A stretch of DNA of 64,000 nt from Centroberyx gerrardi (GCF_048128805.1 NC_136001.1:7364501-7428500), one strand, 5' to 3'. Positions 21,774 through 33,142 are shown, counted from the first letter of the stretch. Numbers and translations are program-made. Notes: generated by a model not told the origin, from the letters alone.

Positions 21774-22520
21774 CGGGCCGTTTTGAGGATGCGGCAAGTA
21801 ACTCTGTTACAAAAGACATGAATATATTGACATGTTATGTGAAGGTTAGTTCTACATGTACGGGATACATTTTGGAAACTTTTTTAACTTCATTATGAAC
21901 ATTTCAAAACCACAGATGATCCTATTCTGATTCTAACTGTTTTGTAAGCAGAGGTCTTAAGATGACTCACAGCATAATATGATTTACCTTCATGCCAGCA
22001 ATTATTTGCTTCTGTAGGCATCAGGGTTTTTTTCCAATGATGTGTATCTTATTTTAGAATGAAACCATCTCAATGCCCTGTCAAAGTTTCCCAGCAAATA
22101 TTGAATTACATTTCTACCCGATCCACATACTACAGAAAATGTGACAGATTCAAATAGACCAACAGCAACAGATAATTAATTCATGTGAGAGAGTAAAGGG
22201 GAACAACTAAGTAGCTTCTATGAGCACACAAATAATTTGAATAGATATGAAGTAAATATTAAAATGATATGGAATTAACATTTACATAACATAAGTTGAT
22301 ATAGACTGTCATTTTTGTATTAAGTTGAGATCAATCATTTTCCACTGTATGGTTTGATCCCCAATTTAAAAGAATCAGAAAAAAAAAATTGATTCTCACA
22401 GTGGCAGTGCTTAGACATTTTATACACATACAGTTTAAAAGCAGTACAATATATGCTACATATAATACAATAATAAAATACTGCAGTAATACAGTGTGAT
22501 AGCACATATGATGTCCTTAC

Positions 22521-22590
22521 CTCAGATATGCCACTTAGCTCTGGAGTCTAACCAGACATGAGTCTAAAATCACTTTTATGACTTTATATA
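22521..22590 (-). promoter_or_regulatory. TATA box and non-coding exon 1 of gene A'
   Basis: TATATAAA at 22583-22590 and donor GTAAG after an exon ending at 22521, identical to the gene A promoter. Confidence 0.75.
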
Positions 22591-22710
22591 CAGTAGGTTG
22601 GTTCTTGAGTCCTGGGAATTAGAATCTCAGGGACTCCAGAACAGACATCGGATGCTGCGCATACTGCTACCAGTCACTGGAGATGATGTCATCCAGATAT
22701 TCAGCAGCAT

Positions 22711-22901
22711 ATGAGTTATGAGGTCGCAGTCAGTCGATTCAAATAGAGTGGAGAATGACATTTTCTCCATAGAGTCTGGCGACAAGTGAATCTGACAGTG
22801 GTGAAATCTTTGTCAAATAAAATTGACCAGTACCCAACCAAACTTTATCAACCCTGGACATTGGAGTGCCATCAAACTTGGACACTGCATTCACCTTGCA
22901 G
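22711..22901 (-). mobile_element. Old Ty3/Gypsy pol fossil scrap (gene A' side)
   Basis: The copy of 6920-7110. It directly precedes the composite LTR that starts at 22908. Confidence 0.6.
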
Positions 22902-23359
22902 TGTACGTGTTGTACCCCTCAAAAGGGGGAGAAAATGACACAGTGACTCGATGCGGTGTTTCTTCACTAAAGCCTTTATCACGAGTTTTATGAAGTATTA
23001 AACAATACATTTTTCCATACTTTCAATATCCTAGAAACACATTCCATTCCTAATCCAAATAAACATACGTTTACATTTTGTTTCAGTTTGGATGAAATAA
23101 TTGTCTAACCAAAGCTTTTACTCTTTTTTTACATGTTACTCTTTTACACTTACAAAATATATTTTCTTTTTATAAATGCTAGAAACAACACAAAAACAAA
23201 CATTGTGAACTAGCAACATGTGCGCCTCTCATGTGCCTACCGTGTACCAAGACACAGAAACCGTAGCATTCTCCCTTCATCTACAAAAGGCAAAACTCGA
23301 CGGAAACACCACAAAAACACTCAACAGTTACTCTCCTGTGATGACAACATATACACAAT

Positions 23360-24990
23360 GGGCCTCATTCACGAAACGTGCGTACGATCAGATTTGATCT
23401 TAAAGTGTACTTACGAACGTTTCCACGAACATTTCGGCATTCATCATTTTTTTTCTTACCTGAATTTGTTCTTTGGTACAATCAAAATCTACGTGTGTTT
23501 GGAAACATGCGTGGGGCATTACGCATGAAGTGGTTTCTGCTTAAAATGCCTTATTCTTTAAGGGAAATCTATTAAAGCAGTCCCAGACCTCATATCAACA
23601 ACAAAATGTGTTTCAGGCCATTTGTAAGCCTGGTGATAATAATCATATTAACAAAGCTAGGGATATGAACAAATTCATAGGCAATTCTATTCAATTGGAA
23701 ACATGAGTGATTAAAGTGATTAATTAGTATCGTATATATATTATCATATTATATTATTATATTATTTATTGATCAATAAAGTTCTATCTTATCTTACCAC
23801 AGGAGCAATAGACTGTGCACATCAAAGCACCATATCCAAACGCATTTCCCTATTTAAATCGCAAACAATAACACACCATAAACATTCAATTAGTTTGTGA
23901 CGCCAACCTAAACCTCCTACATGTGGTTTCCAGCTGTCCAGCAGGGAGCCACGACTTGTTGGTGCTGCAGAACAGTAGGGTGTCGTGCGTCTTGAGCAGG
24001 TGCTGCTGGAGACGCACGGCGCATATTGGACTGAATGGAAGTTAAATTAACCAGAGTCTCAAGACTAACTAGTTTGTCTCTAGGTGATAGAGGTTATGCC
24101 TTGACCACATTGCTAATGACACACCTGATAAACCTTCAGACCCCTCAGCAGAGATCATATAATTATCATACGTGCACTCGCTCCGCCACAGAGCGAGCGC
24201 AGCATACTGAGCTGGAAGGCTGTTGGATGTGCTTGGACACCGCAGGAAGAAAGCTCCTGTCAAGAGCTACAGTCAAAACCAGCAATATTATTATAAAGCC
24301 TAAAGTCTGAGCTTACCATCAGATGGAGATGCTGCTTGAATTAAACCAGTGTCCAACTCCGCTGATGACTGGACACCTGACAGCACAGTCTCCATATTAT
24401 TTCCCCACACATTTTGGCAGCGCCCTGCCGTCCACCTGGAGCTAGTAAACTGCATCTATTTGGAGTTAGACTATTGCCCTCGCTTTTTAGATTCTAACTG
24501 AAAGTCAAACTGTTTCTTTTTAATTTAATTCAAGGTGTGTGTTTCTGATGTTGCAGCATTGACAGCATCAGTAATTTCTTGCCATGTTTTCTTTCTCAGT
24601 TGCTGTCACTCCACCGCTTACACTTTTAAAAAGTATATATATTTTTTTCTCTCACTCCCGACAACAACACTTCTATTTCAGAGTTTGAATTTTTCTTCTT
24701 GGGTCTGTTTGCCATTCTCCACCACTCCAGTAATGCTTTCCATTTGCGCACGACCCTTCAGACAGCAGGCCTTTTATGGAGTTGTCAGGGCGTCTACCTA
24801 TGCTAATCAGCATCAACAGGCACGCGCATCCAATTAAGGAACAAGTGGCATTCATCATCAGATACACCTGGAATACGCAAAAATCGAGACTCTGCGCATG
24901 CTTTATGAATCCCACGTTGGTTTTGCGTAGGCATGTTTCTTAAGAACAAAAGTAAGAACAATTTAAGAAAAGTTTCGTGAATGAGGCCCA
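23360..24990. mobile_element. Harbinger-like DNA transposon remnant
   Basis: About 1.63 kb bounded by inverted ends GGGCCTCATTCACGAAAC and GTTTCGTGAATGAGGCCC. The right part encodes a decayed Myb/SANT-like protein on the minus strand, the accessory protein typical of PIF/Harbinger elements. I see no nuclease gene. No clear target duplication can be read. A LINE-like tail ('atcaataaagttctatctta') sits near 23771. The copy at 7569-8287 lacks the right part. Confidence 0.75.
24480..24715 (-). pseudogene. Myb/SANT-like accessory gene of Harbinger, decayed
   Basis: From the ATG at 24715 the frame reads MANRPKKKNSNSEIEVLLSG, then hits a stop. Continuations in the other frames read VSGGVTATEK and WQEITDAVNAATSETHTLN. 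These match the general pattern of Harbinger Myb/SANT-like (MSANTD/NAIF1-type) DNA-binding domains: basic start, 'E-x-EVL', a glycine/threonine loop, then 'W-x-EI-x-x-x-VNA'. At least two frame changes make it a pseudogene. Confidence 0.7.
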
Positions 24991-25447
24991 AAGAGTCTAC
25001 AACTATTTTAACACTATTAAAAGCAACACATACCTGAAAAGGGGGAGAAAATGACACAGTGACTCGACGCGGTGTTTCTTCACTAAAGCCTTTATCACGA
25101 GTGAAGAAAACAGCGCGAGCTCCCCCTACTGCACAAAGGCAGGCATAAGCAACCAATTATAGATTGTCGAAGGCTTTTCAGTAGATTACTGATTTTACGA
25201 TTACTGAACTTACTTAAAAGATACATAACATAACATAACATAACAAAAAAAAAAGTTTCTTTTAACTTGTACTCTCATGAACTAACATCAACCATGTAAT
25301 ATCCCTATATAATAAAAACATGTTCATTATTATAGAAGTTAATACATGCACACATTGTTTTCAACTATCACACATACGCAGAACTGTATAATGCCATCGG
25401 GCTTCAGCACAAACATGATATGGGTACACCAGTTCCTGCATGACTCT

Positions 25448-25860
25448 AACCCACACATTGTTTTCAACTATCACACACACACTACAAAATGAATGTCGTC
25501 CTGACATTATCACAAATGTATATGCCCCACAGTCTCTCAGGAACTAAGTTCTGAAGCCTTCTTTCCTGTATTCTGTGAGCAGGTGCCCACCGAGGTCAAA
25601 AGTCACAGTCCATTCAAATGTCCAACACGTAGTGGGTCAACTGTCCATGATCTATAATCTGGCAACAGTCCATGCAGAATGTCAAAAGGTCATTGCACGA
25701 TCTCATATCAACAGTCCATAAACACAGTTGTTTCCAACATGTTATGCATTGGTTGTAACAGTCAAAGTCAACAGTTCACAAATTGTCAATAGTCAGTGTC
25801 AACAGTATGTCACATGTCCACAGTCTGTAGGCTCACAGTCACTGGAGTCCATACACATAG
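25448..25860 (-). other. Retroelement 3' non-coding region with CAACAGT-type repeats
   Basis: This lies between the end of pol and the left LTR. From about 25600 to 25850 the plus strand repeats short words such as 'caacagtcca', 'gtcaacagt' and 'cacagtc' irregularly. No open frame of note is present. Confidence 0.55.
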
Positions 25861-26559
25861 GGAGGCTGGTAGAAATATGGCTGAGGTGGAGGCAGCCATG
25901 AAACCAGTCTGGGCGTGGTGAAAAGGGGCAATAGTTGTGGGGGCTGGGCACTGTTTGCTTGCCCAGCACTGTAGCAGACAGGAGTCCCTAACTGGTCATA
26001 CGTGAAGACTCGAGGCGGCCGTCTCTCTCTCAGAGGTACTCGCTAGGCTTGTCCTTCAGTATCACTAGCATCACTCGACGAAGGAGATGGAGGCACTGGT
26101 TCGTCAGCAGGTAAGTTGAGCTCCTCCTCCTGATTCTCCTCAGCTGGTGGTGTTGGCGGTGCAGCTTGTTCCAGTACTCCATCATTTTGCTCCTCTGGCA
26201 GGGCCCTATCCTCAGGCTCTGCCTCTCGTTCATCCTGTTTGCCATGTCTGTCGTCAGTGATATTTTGACCTGTGTGACCTTGGGCTGGCATATAATGAAA
26301 GTCATACTCATCATCACTCTCTTCATCAAAGTCCCGAGGAGGAGAAGGGAGCTGCTGCAACATTTTTTGTTTTGGCTGTCTTTTACTGACTGTAGAGTCT
26401 GGTGGCACCTCAAAAGGCAAATGATCACAGGGCATTAGAAGATTTCTGTGCAAAACTCTGGAGCGCCCTTTACCATGTTCTGGTCTCACTTCGTAAATGG
26501 GCAAGTCAGGCCCGACCTGTCGCACAACGGTGTGGATATTATCTTCCCAGTAATTGTGG

Positions 26560-27200
26560 AGTTTACCTGGTCCCCCTCTGGGTGTGATTCTTTATCAGCA
26601 CCCGCTCGCCTGGCTGTAGCACTGAGCTCCTGACCTTGCTGTCGTAGTGTTTTTTACTCCTTTCCGCAGCCTTCTGGGCGCTTTTGCTCGCAATAGCATA
26701 TGCTTCTTCCATACCACGCTTCCATGTCTCTACGTAGTCTCGCTGGTTGCTTGAGTCTGACTCTGAAGTCAGGCCGAACAGCATGTCAACTGGAAGTCTG
26801 GGTGAACGCCCATATAGGAGGTAAAACGGTGAGGAGGTTGGCAGCTGTCTTCCCTGACTTTGATGTGGTGGCGTACGCTTGGCCAAAGCGTGTGAAATGG
26901 TCTACAATGATGAGTATATACTCATATCCGCCTTTACATCTGTCGAGATGAAGAAAATCAAGAGACACAAGCTCAAAGGGCTGTGTTGTCACTATGTTTG
27001 TTAATGGGGCTCTTGTGTCATGACTGGGCTTCTTCTGCTTGAGACAGGTGCATGCTTTAGTTACATAATGCTCTATCTCTGACTGCATGTACGGCCAAAA
27101 GAAACGATCACGTACCAGAGATACTGTGCGGTCGACACCTTGGTGGCCCATATCATTATGGCGTTCCTGCAGTACAGTCATTTTCTATTGCTCTGGTAGG
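26560..27200 (-). pseudogene. Ty3/Gypsy integrase region
   Basis: Contains the HHCC zinc-binding segment ([12 protein letters not shown], then CTCLKQKKP), the start of the catalytic core ([21 protein letters not shown]) and the downstream [16 protein letters not shown] segment typical of Ty3/Gypsy integrases. A proline-rich pol C-terminus continues to about 25860. Part of the broken element at 22908-32331. Confidence 0.88.
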
Positions 27201-27799
27201 ACTAGTTGTTTGTGTGCTGCAGTGGTTCTGTGCAGAATGCCTTCACTGTCTAATTTGAGTTTTTCCCATTCTCTGAGGAGGCATCTTGTTTTTGGACTGA
27301 ATGTTTTCAGTTCTTTCGCTGGTGGCTTAGAACCTGATAGGATTGTAGTCTAGCACTGGGCAGATGGTTGAGTCAGACTTTTGTGCCTCTCTCAATTCCT
27401 TGTTTGACAAGGGGACAATGGATGCAGTGGCTGAATCAGTTTCAACTGATGACGACTTAGCTGCAATTGACAGTGACCAAGAGGCATTAGAGTCTTTCTG
27501 TACCTCAACAGCTTGAATGGTGGCTCCAATGGCATCAGATGACAGCTCTTGACAACACCCCTTCATCAGTGACTCCACATCAAGAGGCATCCTGGACAAA
27601 GCATCTGCGTCAATATTCTCCTTCCCTGGTCTGTATTAGATTGTAAAGTGAAACTCTGCTAACTCTGCTACCCATCTGGAAGTGGTGGCGTTCAACTTCG
27701 CAGTTGACAAGACATAGGTTAGAGGATTGTTATCACTATACACGGTGAAGGTTGGGGCGTAGTATAAATAATCACAAAATTTTTCAGTGATTGACCATT

Positions 27800-29100
27800 T
27801 CAAGGCAGAAACTCTAGCTTTCCAGAGTGGAGGTGGTAGTTCTTCTCAGCTGCAGTTAGGGTACGAGAACCATAAGCAATCACTCTAAGCTTGTCATCTT
27901 GCCTTTGATACAATACTGCCCCCAAGCCTTGGTTAGATGCATCCGTGTGTAAGACAAACGGAAGAGAGAAATCAGGAAAACCTAGCACAGGTGGATGAAG
28001 CAGGCAGTCAATCAGTTGTTCAAGTACACTCTGGTGCATGTCAGTCCAAGTGATGGGCTTACTTGAAGGCACAACGTGGTTGTTTGTCTTTGATTTCGCT
28101 TTTCTGGTATTGTGAGGCACAGCGGCACCATCTTCTGGGCTCCATTTCTGCAAATCATACAGAGGGCTGGCTATTCTAGAGAAATCTTTGACGTACTGTC
28201 GGTAGTAGCTCAGTAGACCAAGTATTTTCCATAGCTGGCCCACAGATTGTGGTCTGACATCTTTCAATGCTCGCACAGCTTCAAAGTCAGCAGGATCAAC
28301 CCTACTGCCCTCAGCTGAAACAATTCGCCCCAAGTAGTGGACCTCATGTTTGAATATATCGCATTTACTTGGCTTGAGCTTGATGCCATACTCTTGGAGG
28401 CACTGCAGCACTTTTCATATGTCACTCACATGTACGTCGGAGGTTTTGCTGAAAACCAGTGTATCGTCCAGGTACGGAATGCAAATTTCATCCCGGAGAC
28501 CCTCCAAGCACTCCTCCATACATCGCTGAAAGGCAGCCGGGGCATTCATTAAGCCAAAAGGAATGCGGACCCACTCATAGAGTCCCCAGGGGGTAACAAA
28601 GGCTGTCAGTGGTCTGCTGTCTTCAGACATGAACCCCTGGTGATATGCTTTTCCTTGGTCAAGCAGGGAAAACCAGGAATTACCACCTAAGCTGTCCATG
28701 ATGTCTTGGACCCTTGGGATGGGCTGGCGATCTGGATGTGTCTTCCTGTTGAGGTCTCTGTAATCGATACACAAGCGGCGAGTGCCATCTTTTTTTCGAA
28801 CACAAACAACAGGGGAGGAGTATGGGGAGTTAGACTTCCTGAACCAGCCTCGTGCGATGAGGTCATGCAGATATCTCTTCATCTCCTGGTACAGAGGCTT
28901 TGGCACTGACATATATGTGCGTCTGACTGGCTCTGGGTCTTTAAGGGAAATACGCATTTGCAACTTCTCAATGCAGCCAATGTCATTGTCTGATCTTGAA
29001 AAGGAGTGGCATTCCTCTCTGAGCATCTGTTGTGCTACCTGTCTCTGATTTTCATTCAAATGGCTTAGATCAACAGGTGGATCCCAAACCTCATCAGTTG
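27800..29100 (-). pseudogene. Ty3/Gypsy reverse transcriptase and RNase H region
   Basis: Reverse transcriptase blocks appear in order: [47 protein letters not shown] and the catalytic IPYLDD. The connection region with LGRIVSAEG and the start of RNase H ([18 protein letters not shown]) follow. Part of the broken element at 22908-32331. Confidence 0.92.
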
Positions 29101-29389
29101 TGCTGGCAGGGTCTGGTTCACAGTGGCGGGTTTTCAGGCTCTCTCGTGGACCTGTGCAGGCAAGACTGTCATGACTGGTTGCACTGTGCCAATTTGGGTC
29201 CGCCCTGCTAAGACAATGTCATGATCAGTTGGATTACAAACATCAATTGTAATGACTGGAAAAGCCCCCTTTCTGATGTTGACAAGGGTGTCATAAAACT
29301 CAAGACCTTCTGTCCACTGAGGGTTCACATCTGGTTCAAAGATCATAGTTATGTCCTCTCTGAATGGTTGTGCGAACACTCTGCACTCA

Positions 29390-30190
29390 ATCATTGTACA
29401 GCCGTGTGCTTTGGGACTTCAACCACCTCTTTCTTTGTTTTCACAGCATACTCACACATCTGCTCTGTGCCAACAAGCTGTATGAATGCCCTGACTTTAT
29501 TCTTCTTGAGACTTGGGAAAGCTTTCCTCACTGTTCTGTACTGTTGGGTCTTCTCCGTATTGGTTATGATATGCTCAATTACATTAAAGCCAATAATAGG
29601 GTGGGAGAGGTGTCGACCCTTCATCACCAGTACTGGGATGATGAGCTCCTTGCTTTGGTCCAGTTCAGATGCGAGTCTGAAAGTGGTTTCAACCCACCCC
29701 AAGTATGGCATGTCCAATCCGTTTGCAGCTGTCAGTGTCAAGTCATCAGGTGAGTCAATAATTTCTGAAACATCTCTCAACTTTGCGGTTGGTAAGTACT
29801 CCTCTCTGTATTGTTCATCAATAACACAGACCTGGGACCCAGTGTCCCACAGTGCTTGAATTTTGCGACCATGGAAATAGCACTCAACAAGGCATTGTCT
29901 GCCAACTAATGAGGTAGCTCGGTGGTGTCTATTAACTTGGGCTGAGGACAGTGCAGTTTGGACACTCACTCCTCTGGATGGATGCTGATCACTGGATTCT
30001 GGCAGATGAGTACATTTTTCCTTATGTTTATGCCAGTGGTCTTTTTGACATGGTTTGGAGCAGTACAGGGTTCTCTTACAGGATGAGCATTGCTTCAGTC
30101 TCTCAATTTTGTCTGCACTCCCACAGGTTGTACAACTTTGGGACTGATCACTGCCTCTGGTTAACACCTGTCCCGTGGTGATAACCATTT
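29390..30190 (-). CDS. Retroelement protease region with MYND-type zinc finger
   Basis: The first part has a cysteine/histidine pattern of the MYND type: CTTC, then CSSC, YCSKPCQ and HWHKHKEKC. A retropepsin-like segment follows with the catalytic ALWDTGSQVCVID. MYND fingers are protein-interaction modules usually found in host proteins, so one fused ahead of a gypsy protease is notable. It lies between gag and reverse transcriptase of the same element. Confidence 0.85.
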
Positions 30191-31663
30191 CCCGTTTAAA
30201 GGACTCTCTCTCGAAGGTTTAACTCCCCTGATCCTGCAACCTGCTTGAAAAAGCTCACCACTACCACACCGATAGCAATGCATGCAGCGTTCATCTATTC
30301 CTCTCTGCTGACAATTGAAACATCGCCTTGGAGCATGGCTAGAGCTGTTGTAGTACTGCCTAGGAACATAGTGAGACTGTATTGGGGTAGGCTCCCAGGC
30401 CTGGCTATGGCTATAGATTGGTTGGTACTGCTGTGGCATCACTAGTGGTTTCTGACACACAGGCTCTCTATCAGGCCTTCTATATGGGGGCAGAGCACAG
30501 GGCTGCAGCACAAACACAGGCTGCTGAATTGTCTCTTTAATCTGGGCTATCTCAGCACTGAGAGTTTTCAGTGAAGCTACATCAGTTCTTAGCTCTTTTA
30601 ATTCTGACAATACATCAGAGGGTACTTTTGGGACAGCTCCTTTGACTGAGCTCTTATCAGCATGTATATCTTCTGACTTAACTACATGAACAGCTGTGGC
30701 TGGCTGTGGAGTATTGAATTTCTTTTTGTTCCTTCTCTCAGCTTCATTTGCACACGCTACATTCAGCCTCTCCAATAACAGTTCATCTGAAGTCTTAGTA
30801 TCTAGGAGGAGCGGCTTCATATCTACCTTGATACTGTCATTCTGGAGATCAGTAAGTACAGTGTGCAAAAACATACTCTGAACTAAAGCTGGATCATACT
30901 TGAGCCCTGATTCTGCTTCTTGGGAGGCAAACAATACTTTCTGCCGCAAGTCCAGAGCACGCATAAGGAAATTCTGAGGGGTCTCCTTGCCGTTCTGAGT
31001 TTCAGAAGTGAGTTGCTTGTACAGCTCTGTAGCACTCTTTTCTTGGAAATGGGAGTGCAGAATTCGTCTGAGTGTGGGAAGAGTTAGGTTAGGTTTCCCC
31101 TCTAAGTAGCTGCGCAATTGTGAGCCTGGAGAGATGGCCCTAATCACGGCATCCACTATCTCTATCTCAGGATAGCCCCTGCTCAGTCCATTCTCAATCT
31201 GGTGAGCTAGGCTGGAAAAGTTAAGCTTATCCTTTTGACCCGGTTCGCTTATCTGACCAGAGATTTTGAAATCCTTGCGCCAAGGTGGACTTGATGACTG
31301 AGGCTGAGCGTTTTGACTAGTGGCTACAGTGCCCAACTGTTGAACTTCAGCTTCTTTTTGTCTAACAGCATTTTGCAGTTCCTCCAATTCCTTCTGCAAT
31401 TTCTGTCTCTCCTGATCTGGGTCAACTGCCACACTTTCAATGACACTAATCAGTTCTGTAATTTTATCCTTCAATTCCAGTAATTCTGACATCCCTCCAT
31501 CCTCTAATGTGATCAGGGACATGCAGGATTTTCCTGTTACATTAGCTCTTTGTACTCCTGATATGTCAAGGAAATCACTGACTTTAATTAAATTGTCTTT
31601 AGTCAAGGTGTACAGCATTTCAATCACCTCATCTTGCAGTTCTTCTAGCACGGTGGTCGACAT
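30161..31663 (-). CDS. Retroelement gag-like ORF (about 500 residues)
   Basis: A long minus-strand frame. An N-terminal helical domain (EVIEMLYTLTKDNLIKVSDF, then GKSCMSLI) resembles the N-terminal domain of several fish gypsy gags. A coiled-coil stretch follows near residues 85-125 (QKLQKELEELQNAV). A capsid-like region lies at about residues 135-320. A cysteine-rich knuckle sits near residue 450 (CFNCQQRG, then CMHCYRC). It is part of the element at 22908-32331 and not a host gene. Confidence 0.85.
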   Translation of the reverse strand: MSTTVLEELQDEVIEMLYTLTKDNLIKVSDFLDISGVQRANVTGKSCMSLITLEDGGMSELLELKDKITELISVIESVAVDPDQERQKLQKELEELQNAVRQKEAEVQQLGTVATSQNAQPQSSSPPWRKDFKISGQISEPGQKDKLNFSSLAHQIENGLSRGYPEIEIVDAVIRAISPGSQLRSYLEGKPNLTLPTLRRILHSHFQEKSATELYKQLTSETQNGKETPQNFLMRALDLRQKVLFASQEAESGLKYDPALVQSMFLHTVLTDLQNDSIKVDMKPLLLDTKTSDELLLERLNVACANEAERRNKKKFNTPQPATAVHVVKSEDIHADKSSVKGAVPKVPSDVLSELKELRTDVASLKTLSAEIAQIKETIQQPVFVLQPCALPPYRRPDREPVCQKPLVMPQQYQPIYSHSQAWEPTPIQSHYVPRQYYNSSSHAPRRCFNCQQRGIDERCMHCYRCGSGELFQAGCRIRGVKPSRESPLNGKWLSPRDRC

Positions 31664-31900
31664 CTTTGCTGTATGGAAACTGACCTTAAACTGAATGGAC
31701 TTGACAGCACTTGATGATCTCTAACTGGCCCTAAGTGGTATGCACTTTGCCATCAGCTTCTCTGTCTTTCCTTGACACAGCAACGTCTTCCTTACTGTGG
31801 ACTGCCTGGGTAGTATTATGGGGTAAGCTGCATCAGAAGTCGTCCGCCTGGTTGTGGACAGCTGGCTTCAGAAGAGCTGATCCCGGCGGTGCCTCCAAAA

Positions 31901-32331
31901 TGTTGTACCCCTGAAAAGGGGGAGAAAATGACACAGTGACTCGATGCGGTGTTTCTTCACTAAAGCCTTTATCACAAGTTTTATGAAGTAATAAACAATA
32001 CATTTTTCCATACTTTCAATATCCTAGAAACACATTCCATTCCTAATCCAAATAAACATACGTTTACATTTTGTTTCAGTTTGGATGAAATAATTGTCTA
32101 ACCAAAGCTTTTACTCTTTTTTTACATGTTAAAAAATAGTTTCTTTTAACTTGTACTCTCATGAACTAACATCAACCATGTAATATCCCTATATAATAAA
32201 AACATGTTCATTATTATAGAAGTTAATACATGCACACATTGTTTTCAACTATCACACATACGCAGAACTGTATAATGCCATCGGGCTTCAGCACAAACAT
32301 GATATGGGTACACCAGTTCCTGCATGACTCT
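31901..32331 (-). repeat. Right (5') LTR of the Ty3/Gypsy element
   Basis: A 431-bp LTR. The inner end is TGTTGTACCCC on the plus strand, directly beside the non-coding leader of gag. It equals the head (231 bp) plus the tail (193 bp) of the composite left LTR, joined by about 7 bp. Its outer part overlaps DNA that resembles a scrap of gypsy pol. Confidence 0.82.
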
Positions 32332-32400
32332 TCTATTACTCCCTTTCAGACCCAGGCCTGGACATTGGAGGGCTCTGATGATGAGTTCACACAGTCAGCT
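32262..32400 (-). mobile_element. Old Ty3/Gypsy pol fossil scrap
   Basis: Minus-strand reading includes a short gypsy reverse transcriptase signature (KPDG region). It overlaps the outer edge of the right LTR and runs into the flank. It is broken, and older than or captured by the neighbouring element. Confidence 0.55.
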
Positions 32401-32434
32401 ATCTATTCTTTCTCTGTGGGTCAGATTTAAGTGC

Positions 32435-33140
32435 TTGTGCTTAGCAATGTACTTGGCTAACCATGTGCTTAGCTAGCCAGCTAGCTTACTGGAATATAAT
32501 ATGACATCAAACAAATGTCAACATGACATGAGTTAATAATACTTGCACCAAACATTTTGCTTCCATTCTGTCGTCCTCTTTCCTTTTTTCGTTTTTGTGC
32601 CCTTGACTAATAGTTCAGTAAAAGATAGGTGGTTACCAGCCAGCCAGTACATGACCACCACCATAAAGGTTCTTACTCCCTGTATCTTGCTGATGTGCAA
32701 GCTTGTGGCCAGGTTAGGTCAATGAATGCATCATAGTGCTAGAGGCTCTTTAGTGGCAAGCGGGGCCCTAAGCAGCTGCTTAAATTGCTTAATTGGTCGT
32801 CATTTAAACATCAGTTTAATTAATAATTTTATCAGTTGTTTTTAACTGTATTCATTAATCAAAGATAATTAATTACTGAAATAGACGATATCATTATAAT
32901 TACAGCAGGTTGGCACAAAAATGCTAAAAAAGTAGGTAGCATAGTCTTTCTTTGAAGCCAGATTAATTGTTTCTGATACTAGGGTGCTTGGTGGTTCTCA
33001 CTCGGCAAACATGATGCTTTAGTGGTTGAAACAGTGGTGCACTTTGTCATTCTTTTTGCTTTGTTATGATAGGGACTTGACTGTTCTCCGTGGTGCATTC
33101 TAATTATTTAATTAGTACATTGTTATACATTGTAGTGTTG
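32435..33140. other. No gene seen
   Basis: AT-rich intergenic DNA. There are short palindromic AGCTAG clusters near 32472-32486 and no reading frame or known repeat that I can support. Confidence 0.6.
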
Positions 33141-33142
33141 TT

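Larger units (their letters stand above)
8288..24078. repeat. Complete 15,791-bp unit of the tandem duplication
   Basis: The unit starts at the junction 8287/8288, where a Harbinger sequence is joined abruptly to a short minisatellite. It ends at 24078, after which the Harbinger element continues uninterrupted. It carries receptor B, a CR1/L2-like LINE, the L1 with its nested Tc1/mariner-like element, and receptor A'. The simplest reading is one head-to-tail duplication of this interval. Only the last 8.3 kb of the left unit can be compared here. Confidence 0.88.
22908..25447 (-). repeat. Composite left (3') LTR region
   Basis: The first 231 bp (22908-23138) match the start of the right LTR. 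The last 193 bp (25255-25447) match its end without indels. Between them lie LTR-like DNA, the Harbinger element (23360-24990), and from about 25031 a second LTR-start sequence followed by DNA absent from the right LTR. An ATAAC short repeat is at about 25224-25245. Confidence 0.8.
22908..32331 (-). mobile_element. Ty3/Gypsy LTR retrotransposon, broken, with nested Harbinger element
   Basis: A minus-strand element with gag, protease, reverse transcriptase/RNase H and integrase, in the Ty3/Gypsy order. The right LTR is 31901-32331. The left LTR region is composite (22908-25447) and includes a Harbinger insertion. The LTR parts that can be compared differ at only a few positions, which points to a fairly recent insertion. 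The coding region carries roughly half a dozen breaks and is non-functional as it stands. The element predates the 15.8-kb duplication, whose breakpoint cuts its left LTR region. The flanks include scraps of an older gypsy element. Confidence 0.9.

Noticed and set aside
30161-31663. The gag-like frame as a domesticated host gene
   Set aside because: It sits in the normal gag position of a complete retroelement set of domains between LTRs, with no sign of separate host use.
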